Positions 58,559 through 64,000 of a stretch of DNA of 64,000 bases are shown here, piece by piece. The stretch comes from an uncultured Eubacteriales bacterium. Lineage in GTDB: Bacteria > Bacillota > Clostridia > Oscillospirales > Oscillospiraceae. The stretch spans positions 62,001-126,000 of the forward strand of contig CAKTSK010000001.1 of NCBI GenBank assembly GCA_934597725.1. Direction: 5' to 3'. The stretch's first letter is position 1, and each line of letters begins with the position of its first letter. The notes under the pieces are model-generated. The model was not told the origin of the DNA. It ran no database searches and saw nothing but the letters and a program-made list of their open reading frames with translations. The position numbers and the translations under genes were made by a program.

Positions 58559-58936
58559 ATGGCAAGTGAGAAGATCACCGCTTTGATTGAGGAAGTTAAG
58601 GCCCTGACCGTCCTGGAGCTGTCCGAGCTGGTTCACGCTCTGGAGGACGAGTTCGGCGTTTCCGCTGCTGCTCCCGTTGCTGTTGCTGCCGCTGCTGCTC
58701 CCGCTGCTGAGGCTGCTGCTGAGAAGACCGAGTTCGACGTTGTTCTGGCCAGCTTCGGCGACGAGAAGATCAAGGTCATCAAGGCTGTCCGTGAGATCAC
58801 CGGCCTGGGCCTGGCTGACGCCAAGGCTCTGGTTGAGGCTGCTCCCAAGGCCATCAAGGAAGGCGTTTCCAAGGATGAGGCTGAGGAGCTGAAGAAGACC
58901 CTGGAAGAGGTCGGCGCAAAGGTCGAGCTGAAGTAA
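58559..58936 (+). CDS. rplL: 50S ribosomal protein L7/L12
   Basis: 125 residues: ITALIEEVKALTVLELSELV, an Ala-rich hinge and the C-terminal KIKVIKAVREITGLGLADAK domain with EAPKAIKEG-type VEAAPKAIKEGVSKDEAEEL. Codon use rich in GCT and GTT suits very high expression. It is followed by a terminator, not by rpoB. Confidence 0.98.
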   Translation: MASEKITALIEEVKALTVLELSELVHALEDEFGVSAAAPVAVAAAAAPAAEAAAEKTEFDVVLASFGDEKIKVIKAVREITGLGLADAKALVEAAPKAIKEGVSKDEAEELKKTLEEVGAKVELK

Positions 58937-58958
58937 TTCTTCTTGATTCCGTGCTTTT

Positions 58959-58995
58959 GCCCCCCTGTCCTATTTGGGACAGGGGGGCTTTTTCT
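58959..58995 (+). terminator. Terminator after rplL
   Basis: Stem GCCCCCCTGTCC/GGGACAGGGGGGC, loop TATTT, followed by T5. Confidence 0.9.
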
Positions 58996-59047
58996 ATGCA
59001 GACAACACCGGGGGCAGGAGACGATGGTGTCTCCTGCCCCCGGCGGA

Positions 59048-59257
59048 TCAGTCGAAATAGAAGATGTCCTCAAATTTTTTCTCCAGGGCGATGCACAGCA
59101 CCAGCGCCAGCTTGGCCGTGGGGTTGAACTGGCCGGTTTCGATGGAGCTGATGGTGTTGCGGGAGACGCCCACCATCTTGGCCAGGTCGGCCTGGGAGAG
59201 TTTTTGTTCCGCCCGGATCTCTTTCAGGCGGTTTCTTAAAATCAAGCTGTCGTCCAT
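59048..59257 (-). CDS. XRE-family transcriptional regulator (69 aa)
   Basis: 69 residues forming one Cro/cI HTH: RLKEIRAEQKLSQADLAKMV, then SRNTISSIETGQFNPTAKLA and KKFEDIFYF. This short YgzD-like type is often paired with a small membrane protein, here DUF6442 encoded 14 nt upstream. It probably binds the palindromes at 59612-59686. Confidence 0.9.
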   Translation of the reverse strand: MDDSLILRNRLKEIRAEQKLSQADLAKMVGVSRNTISSIETGQFNPTAKLALVLCIALEKKFEDIFYFD

Positions 59258-59271
59258 GATTGTTGTTCCCC

Positions 59272-59589
59272 TTACCAGGCCACCAGCGGAATGAAATCAG
59301 GGAGGTTCCGGAAAACAAGAATGAGCAGAGACAGCAAAAACGGAATCAATGTACCAATTCGCCGGTCTTTGAAAAATTGGTAGGTATAGTTTGCCGTAAT
59401 GGTTGTCCAGACCACCATGGTTACTGCAGCATTGATCCGCAGATCCTTAGTCAAAATCATAGTCAGGAGCCACATGACAAACATGACATAGTGCGAAAAA
59501 TTAAGCCCTCTGAGCCAGAGATGCCTTTCCCATTCCTCCGAACTGTTGTTTCCCCTACAGCTTTTCTTCAAAATCTCTTCGCGGTTCAT
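59272..59589 (-). CDS. DUF6442-like small membrane protein
   Basis: 105 residues. N-terminal MNREEILKKSCRGNNSSEEW is the family start, followed by three hydrophobic segments (FSHYVMFVMWLLTMIL; AAVTMVVWTTITANYTYQFF; LIPFLLSLLILVFRNL). Such proteins are commonly co-transcribed with a small HTH regulator; function unknown. AAGGAGG precedes the ATG at 59589 by 8 nt. Confidence 0.75.
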   Translation of the reverse strand: MNREEILKKSCRGNNSSEEWERHLWLRGLNFSHYVMFVMWLLTMILTKDLRINAAVTMVVWTTITANYTYQFFKDRRIGTLIPFLLSLLILVFRNLPDFIPLVAW

Positions 59590-59611
59590 GGAGATCCCTC
59601 CTTCTCATTTT

Positions 59612-59686
59612 GCCAAGTTTTCTTTGCACCCTCAGCATACCATTGCCAAGTTTTCTTGTCAAGCCTTTTCGCCAAGTTTTCTTGGC
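59612..59686 (-). promoter_or_regulatory. Promoter with three operator palindromes for the DUF6442-HTH operon
   Basis: Minus strand TTGACA (59657-59662), 17-nt spacer and TATGCT (59634-59639). GCCAAGTTTTCTTGGC is perfect at 59671-59686, and near copies stand at 59645-59660 (in the spacer) and 59612-59627 (downstream). Binding would block polymerase; the HTH protein is the likely ligand. Confidence 0.78.
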
Positions 59687-59747
59687 AAATTTTTGTACCA
59701 CTCTCCTCCCCCCACCCCGCCGCCGCAGCGGCAAAAGCGTCGCAGAC

Positions 59748-59925
59748 TTCCGGCCCTCGCAAGGGCCGGAACAAATTCCGATCCATGTTTTCCCCGGCTT
59801 TGCCGGGGAAAACATACTTCTCAGCCCACAAGTGTGAACACCCCGGCCGCAAGCGGCCGGGGTGTTTGCGCGCAGGGGGCTGCATCCCCTAATTTTTGAA
59901 GCCCAGCGAAGCGGGTTCAAAAATT
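59748..59925. repeat. Cluster of consecutive hairpins
   Basis: Four strong inverted repeats follow one another: 59748-59771 (TTCCGGCCCT stem, loop CGCA), 59785-59815 (14-bp ATGTTTTCCCCGGC stem), 59837-59866 (14-bp AACACCCCGGCCGC stem) and 59891-59925 (AATTTTTGAA stem). A weaker GGGG/CCCC hairpin is at 59874-59889. No coding frame is convincing. None has a classic U tract. Confidence 0.7.
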
Positions 59926-59926
59926 C

Positions 59927-61051
59927 TTATATCGGGATCGCCCGGATCATCAGCTGATCACAGACCATGTCGATGTTGCTCTTGTCGATCTGGGAGCGGT
60001 CCATGGTCTGCTTGACCTTGTCCACCAGAACGTGATTGTGCAGGTCCCGGAGATTGCCCATCAGCCCCAGCCGCCGGCCCAGCCGGAAAATGTTCTGCTG
60101 GTCCTCGGGCAGGTCCAGGAAGTAGTCGATGAGGCCCAGCATCTTGTCCTTGTCCTGGGGCAGGCGGCCTTTCAGCTCCAGCAGGATGTTCAAGATGTGG
60201 TCGCTGTCCACCCAGCTGGTGATGCCGTGGAGGTTCTCCAGAAAGAGACGGATCTCCCCGATGGTCTCAATGTCGTTGGGCCGGGTGAGGATGCCCTTTT
60301 CGTAGTCCTCATACATCTCCAAATTCTCCGCCAGGGCCATGGACCGGATGCGGATGAAGTCCGGGTCCACCTGGTTCATCACGTCGGCGGTGTCCAGGGC
60401 GCTCTGGCGGGCGTACTCCCGGCCGCCCATGCCGGGCATGTAGAACTCGTTGATCTCGATGCCCGCCGCCTTGGCCTTTTTGCCGGCGTCGATCTGGGCC
60501 TGCTTGGTGACGCCCTTCCGCATGAGCTTCAGGATCTCGTCGTTGCCCGTCTCCAGGCCGATGTGGAAGCGGTTGAGCTTCAGCTCGGCATACCGTTTCA
60601 GGCGGGCCGGGTCGATGCGGTTGATGGTGTCGGAGCGGGCATAGGTGGTGATCCGCTGGATCTGGGGGAAGGCGGCGTTGAGGTATTCCAGCACCTCGAT
60701 CATCTCCGCCGGGGGCATGAGCAGGCTGTTGCCGTCCTGGAAAAACACCGAGCGCATACCGCTCTGGACCCAATGGTAGGCCATGGACAGGGCCTCATAG
60801 TCTGCGTCGTTCTTGGCCTGGCGGGGCGGCTGCTTGTCCTGGAACACATCCACCCAGTAGCGGATGAGGTCGATGTCCTTCTTCACGTCCTCTGCCCGGC
60901 GGATGCTGAAGGGAACGTCCCGGTAAAAGCCGCAGAAGCGGCACTTGTTCCAGCCGCAGCCGCGGTTGATCCGCAGCAGCAGGCTGTAAGCCTCGCTGGG
61001 GGGACGGATGGGCCCCAGCTCGAAGCCGCGGTAAGGTGGGATCTTCTGCAC
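59927..61051 (-). CDS. Radical SAM protein
   Basis: 374 residues. RINRGCGWNKCRFCGFYRDV gives the CxxxCxxC cluster motif near residue 30; VFFQDGNSLLMPPAEMIEVL and FHIGLETGNDEILKLMRKGV are typical of Elp3/HemN-like radical SAM proteins of the TIGR03936-unlike B12-free kind. Function is not readable. I choose GTG at 61051 because AAAGGAGG lies 8 nt upstream. Promoter at 61085-61113. Hairpin D of the cluster starts 1 nt after the stop. Confidence 0.82.
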   Translation of the reverse strand: MQKIPPYRGFELGPIRPPSEAYSLLLRINRGCGWNKCRFCGFYRDVPFSIRRAEDVKKDIDLIRYWVDVFQDKQPPRQAKNDADYEALSMAYHWVQSGMRSVFFQDGNSLLMPPAEMIEVLEYLNAAFPQIQRITTYARSDTINRIDPARLKRYAELKLNRFHIGLETGNDEILKLMRKGVTKQAQIDAGKKAKAAGIEINEFYMPGMGGREYARQSALDTADVMNQVDPDFIRIRSMALAENLEMYEDYEKGILTRPNDIETIGEIRLFLENLHGITSWVDSDHILNILLELKGRLPQDKDKMLGLIDYFLDLPEDQQNIFRLGRRLGLMGNLRDLHNHVLVDKVKQTMDRSQIDKSNIDMVCDQLMIRAIPI

Positions 61052-61084
61052 GGCAGGGTCCTCCTTTGTACTGATTTTGTGGTC

Positions 61085-61113
61085 ATTATACAGGACGGCG
61101 CCCCTGGGGGCAA
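61085..61113 (-). promoter_or_regulatory. Promoter of the radical SAM gene
   Basis: Minus strand TTGCCC (61108-61113), 17-nt spacer and TATAAT (61085-61090). Confidence 0.7.
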
Positions 61114-61171
61114 GTGAGGACCTCACATTCCCGAAAAAATCCCGTCCCCGGCGGGGGCAGAAAAATTTTCC

Positions 61172-61200
61172 TTGCCAAGGGCAGGGAAAGCCTGTATAAT
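61172..61200 (+). promoter_or_regulatory. Promoter of the CofE-like gene
   Basis: TTGCCA (61172-61177), 17-nt spacer and TATAAT (61195-61200). Confidence 0.75.
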
Positions 61201-61282
61201 AGTTGCGGTATTTTTGCGGCCATCGCAATCATTCCCTTTTCCCTTTTTGATCGACACTTTTTAGATATTGGAGGACATGACC

Positions 61283-62458
61283 ATGGCAGGTGTTATTTCC
61301 AGAGGCATCCAAGGCCCCATCATCCGGGAGGGCGACGACATCGTAGACATCGTTGTGCAGAGCGTCTACGCATCGGAGAAAGCCGACCACTATTCCCTCC
61401 AGGACCGGGACGTGATCGCCGTGACCGAGTCCGTGGTGGCCCGGGCCCAGGGCAACTATGTCACCGTGGACCAGGTGGCCCAGGATATCCGCAGCAAGTT
61501 CCCCGCAAAGAAGGTGGGCCTAGTCTTCCCCATCCTCAGCCGCAACCGGTTCTCCATGTGCCTCAAGGGCATCGCCCGGGCCATGGACGAAGTGGTGATC
61601 CTGTTCAGCTATCCCAACGACGAGGTGGGCAACCCCCTCATGCTGCGGCAGGCTTATCTGAAAAACCGCTACAGCGGCGTGAACGACTTTGAGGAGGCCG
61701 ACTTTGTCAAAACCTTCGGCTCCCCTGTCCACCCCTTCACGGGCGTGAACTACCTGGACTTCTACCGTCAGGTCATCGAGGAAGAGGGGGCCAAGGCCAC
61801 CTTCCTCTTCTCCAACGACTGCCGCTATATCGCCAGCTACTGTGACCAGATCCTCTGCTGCGACATCCACACCCGCAACGAGACCCGGGAGGTCCTCCAG
61901 GACATGGGCAAGACCGTCTTTACCCTGGCCGACGTGATGAGCGCCCCGGTGGACGGCAGCGGCTACCACGAGCAGTACGGGATGCTGGGCTCCAACAAGG
62001 CCACCGAGGAAAAGTTAAAGCTCTTCCCCCGGGACTGTCAGCCTGTGGTGGAGGGCATCCAGGCCCGCATCCTGGCCGAGCGCGGCCTGCATGTGGAGGC
62101 CATGGTCTACGGCGACGGCGCCTTCAAGGACCCCGTGGGCGGCATCTGGGAGCTGGCCGACCCGGTGGTCTCCCCCGCCTACACCGCCGGTCTGTCCGGC
62201 AAGCCCAACGAGCTGAAGCTGAAGTTCCTGGCCGACAACGACTTTGCCGATCTCTCCGGCGAAGCCCTCCAGGAGGCTATCCGCCAGGAGATCCGGGCCA
62301 AGAACGCCGATCTGGTGGGTGAGATGAGCTCCGAGGGCACCACCCCCCGGCAGTACACGGACCTGCTGGGTTCCCTGTGCGACCTGACCTCCGGCTCCGG
62401 CGACAAGGGCACCCCCTTCATCGTCATTCAAAACTACTTTACCAACTACGCAGAATAA
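61283..62458 (+). CDS. Coenzyme F420-0:L-glutamate ligase-like protein
   Basis: 391 residues. The PF01996-like pattern is DVIAVTESVVARAQGNYVTV, then RFSMCLKGIARAMDEVVILF and MVYGDGAFKDPVGGIWELAD, near the end of the fold. Many Firmicutes that do not make F420 carry this family, so the substrate may differ; a gamma-glutamyl ligation is inferred. The ATG at 61283 has GGAGG 8 nt upstream. It is a single gene with strong promoter and terminator. Confidence 0.8.
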   Translation: MAGVISRGIQGPIIREGDDIVDIVVQSVYASEKADHYSLQDRDVIAVTESVVARAQGNYVTVDQVAQDIRSKFPAKKVGLVFPILSRNRFSMCLKGIARAMDEVVILFSYPNDEVGNPLMLRQAYLKNRYSGVNDFEEADFVKTFGSPVHPFTGVNYLDFYRQVIEEEGAKATFLFSNDCRYIASYCDQILCCDIHTRNETREVLQDMGKTVFTLADVMSAPVDGSGYHEQYGMLGSNKATEEKLKLFPRDCQPVVEGIQARILAERGLHVEAMVYGDGAFKDPVGGIWELADPVVSPAYTAGLSGKPNELKLKFLADNDFADLSGEALQEAIRQEIRAKNADLVGEMSSEGTTPRQYTDLLGSLCDLTSGSGDKGTPFIVIQNYFTNYAE

Positions 62459-62492
62459 GCCAGGACGCGCCGCATCCCGCGCGCCTGTGATC

Positions 62493-62538
62493 CCGTCCTC
62501 CCGCCCCCTGATATGGGGCGGGAGGACGGTTGTTTTTT
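62493..62538. terminator. Terminator between the CofE-like and SLOG genes
   Basis: A 15-bp stem CCGTCCTCCCGCCCC/GGGGCGGGAGGACGG, 7-nt loop, then TTGTTTTTT on the plus strand. Confidence 0.88.
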
Positions 62539-62552
62539 CAGCAGCAATGTGG

Positions 62553-63035
62553 TCAATCCTCCTCTCGCTCTGTCTGACACTCTGCCGGACGCAGCCCGCT
62601 CAGTACCGCAGAATCTCCCACAGAAAAGACGATTTTCTGCTGACGCAGCGCCTTTCGGACAAACTGCGCTGCCCCGCCCCAAGAGTGAGTAAGGTAGGCT
62701 ACTACATAGTCCGCCTGGCGCAGCATCCAGTCATTGCGCTGGGAAATGGCGTAACGGGGCGGAACCGTCTCCAGGCCCTCAGGCGGCATGGTGTCCTCCC
62801 CTTCCTCTCTCTGATCCGGCAATCGCTCCAACACCACCGCGTAACAGAGATGAGGATACTCCGCTGACACGTCTCGCAGCACCGCCCGCGCCAAACGGTC
62901 AAAATTCCCTTGCCGCCCCAAGTAGAACCGGTCCACTTCCCACTCCTCGATCAACTCCACCACCAGCTGACGCAGGGCCGGGCGAATCGTCTCCGGGCAA
63001 TCCCGATGCCCGAAGAAAACACATGTCTTTCCCAT
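62553..63035 (-). CDS. SLOG-family protein (DUF1273/YpsA-like)
   Basis: 160 residues: KTCVFFGHRDCPETIRPALR, then FYLGRQGNFDRLARAVLRDV and a C-terminal RQADYVVAYLTHSWGGAAQF. This is the SLOG Rossmann fold that binds nucleotide-like ligands; some members work in nucleotide-signal defence systems, others in cell division. Start at 63035 behind GGGGGAG. It is divergent from an XRE regulator with palindromes between them. Confidence 0.72.
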   Translation of the reverse strand: MGKTCVFFGHRDCPETIRPALRQLVVELIEEWEVDRFYLGRQGNFDRLARAVLRDVSAEYPHLCYAVVLERLPDQREEGEDTMPPEGLETVPPRYAISQRNDWMLRQADYVVAYLTHSWGGAAQFVRKALRQQKIVFSVGDSAVLSGLRPAECQTEREED

Positions 63036-63052
63036 AACGCTCCCCCCAAACA

Positions 63053-63120
63053 GGCTATAGATAGCCCAATAGTAGCATGGATAGCCTATAAAGTCCATCT
63101 GGATAGGATATTCTATATCC
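63053..63120. promoter_or_regulatory. Operator palindromes between the SLOG and HTH genes
   Basis: GGCTATAGATAGCC (63053-63066) and GGATATTCTATATCC (63106-63120) are palindromes; ATGGA/TCCAT (63077-63098) lies between. They are probably sites for the HTH protein at 63145. Confidence 0.55.
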
Positions 63121-63144
63121 ACGATCCAGAGAGGGGGGACGCGC

Positions 63145-63387
63145 ATGGATACGATTGCCGCCGTCAAATATCGCATTCTGACGCTGTGCAATGAACGGGA
63201 GATCAGCATCAACAAGCTGGCCACGATCTCCGCCCTGCCTCCGTCCAGCATCAAGAATATCCTGTATGGAAAAAGCCAGAACCCCAAGCTGCTCACCATC
63301 AAAATGATCTGCGACGGGTTGGACATGACTCTGGGAGAGTTTTTCTCCACCGCAGAATTTGATGCCTTGGAACAAGAAATACAATAA
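63145..63387 (+). CDS. XRE-family transcriptional regulator (80 aa)
   Basis: 80 residues: RILTLCNEREISINKLATIS, then PSSIKNILYGKSQNPKLLTI and MICDGLDMTLGEFFSTAEF, a Cro/cI HTH of the type often found near phage-like or defence genes. A G-rich ribosome site precedes the ATG. It likely controls itself and the divergent SLOG gene. Confidence 0.87.
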   Translation: MDTIAAVKYRILTLCNEREISINKLATISALPPSSIKNILYGKSQNPKLLTIKMICDGLDMTLGEFFSTAEFDALEQEIQ

Positions 63388-63435
63388 CGCGGCACCGTAA
63401 TCACATCAGCTGTGACACGGTGCCGCGTTCGTTTT
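63388..63435 (+). terminator. Terminator of the XRE gene
   Basis: Stem CGCGGCACCGT/ACGGTGCCGCG, 18-nt loop, then TTCGTTTTT. It is convergent with the SLH gene. Confidence 0.8.
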
Positions 63436-63454
63436 TCAGGGTAAGACGGTTCCC

Positions 63455-64000
63455 TCAGCAGGAAGCTTCCACAGGGGTGTCGGGCGTGTCCGGCTCTGCG
63501 GGCGCGTCCGGATCAGCGGGGGGGACAGGCTCCACGGGGGCGTCAGGATCAGCGGGCAGATCTTCTCCGCCGTTCTCCTCCTCCCCTGCGCCGGGGAAGG
63601 GATAGGCGCTCAGGCGCTGAAAGACCTCTGCGCCCATGGCGCGGGTGGTGGTGTCGTTGGGGCGGAAGGTCCCATTGCTGCCGGTGAGCAGCCCCAGGGC
63701 CGAGCAGGCCGCCACGTCCTCCCGCGCCCAGGCCGCAATGGACCCGTGGTCAGAATAGGACGTCAGGTCGAAAGCTCCGGGCTGCGCCCCCTGGAAGCGG
63801 GCGTACCGGGCCAGGGCCACCGCCATCTCCTGGCGGGTGAGGGGGCTGTTGACGCCAAAGATCTCCGCCGTCTGTCCCGTCATGATCCCGTTGTCCTTGG
63901 CCCAGGCGGCATAGGCAGCGGCGTAGTGGTTGGCGGGGACATCGGAAAAGCCCGTGTCGGCGGGTCCCGCCGTCACCCCGGCCAGCCGGCCCAGCACGGT
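63455..64000 (-). CDS. S-layer homology (SLH) domain protein, C-terminal part (runs off the right edge)
   Basis: The last 181 residues are seen. SLH patterns are TGFSDVPANHYAAAYAAWAK, then NGIMTGQTAEIFGVNSPLTR and RQEMAVALARYARFQG, and a second unit with WAREDVAACSALGLLTGSNG plus PNDTTTRAMGAEVFQRL. SLH domains bind secondary cell-wall polymer, so the protein is surface-attached at its C-terminus. The end is a Pro/Asp/Glu/Ala-rich tail (PADPDAPVEPVPPADPDAP) that finishes in Cys. The catalytic or adhesive part lies outside the window. Confidence 0.85.
   Translation of the reverse strand, partial: TVLGRLAGVTAGPADTGFSDVPANHYAAAYAAWAKDNGIMTGQTAEIFGVNSPLTRQEMAVALARYARFQGAQPGAFDLTSYSDHGSIAAWAREDVAACSALGLLTGSNGTFRPNDTTTRAMGAEVFQRLSAYPFPGAGEEENGGEDLPADPDAPVEPVPPADPDAPAEPDTPDTPVEASC

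Noticed and set aside
61283..62458. Evidence for F420 biosynthesis in this organism
   Set aside because: Only a CofE-like gene is present; no other F420 gene is nearby and the family is common in bacteria without F420.

Overview
The window reads as chromosome of a GC-rich, spore-forming, anaerobic gut Clostridium relative (Oscillospiraceae type, such as Flavonifractor, Lawsonibacter or Pseudoflavonifractor). This is inferred from the N-terminus of SpoIIGA at the left edge, Spo0A-C-like and XRE regulators, Firmicutes RNA elements (a 6S RNA, a ZTP riboswitch, a glycine riboswitch and an L10 leader), single-chain PurL, AlsT-type symporters and strong GC bias in third codon positions. No rRNA or tRNA gene was recognised.

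Layout. 1-9 kb: spoIIGA (partial), small regulators, an ECF-transporter operon with ATPases and a putative S component fused in one protein, a surface protein with Ig-like domains and a DapF-fold protein. 9-15 kb: an amino-acid ABC transporter whose binding protein looks circularly permuted, a stalk/deacetylase-like exported protein, an orphan Spo0A-C-like protein paired with a small HTH protein, a YrzB-like protein and a strong 6S RNA candidate. 15-28 kb: iron alcohol dehydrogenase, a degenerate hexokinase-like protein with a CapA-like protein, a Crp/Fnr regulator, a radical SAM protein, a P-type ATPase, acetate kinase and TmcAL. 28.8-42.8 kb: one purine operon read leftward (purE-F-M-N-O-H-D-L, guaB, fhs) behind a ZTP riboswitch with its own terminator. 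IMP is made by separate AICAR formyltransferase and PurO-type cyclohydrolase, and Fhs would supply formyl-tetrahydrofolate to PurN and PurH. 42.8-48.1 kb: three tandem alanine/glycine:cation symporters, only the first behind a glycine riboswitch. 48.2-50 kb: split transketolase.

50.1-55.1 kb holds a complete compact type II-C CRISPR-Cas locus: tracrRNA, cas9 (1098 aa), cas1, cas2 and a two-spacer array. It looks AT-richer than its surroundings. Each array repeat ends in a -10 box, so crRNAs are probably made from repeat-internal promoters on the strand opposite to cas. 55.1-59 kb carries rpmG-secE-nusG-rplK-rplA and then rplJ-rplL, each with a leader attenuator; rpoB does not follow rplL. 59-64 kb holds an HTH/DUF6442 pair with three operators, a cluster of hairpins, a radical SAM protein, an F420-ligase-like protein, a SLOG/HTH divergent pair and the C-terminus of an SLH protein.

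The points most worth a second look are the circularly permuted solute-binding protein, the minimal II-C CRISPR locus with repeat-embedded promoters, the hairpin cluster at 59.75-59.93 kb and the degenerate enzyme homologues (hexokinase-like, NodB-like, DapF-like).
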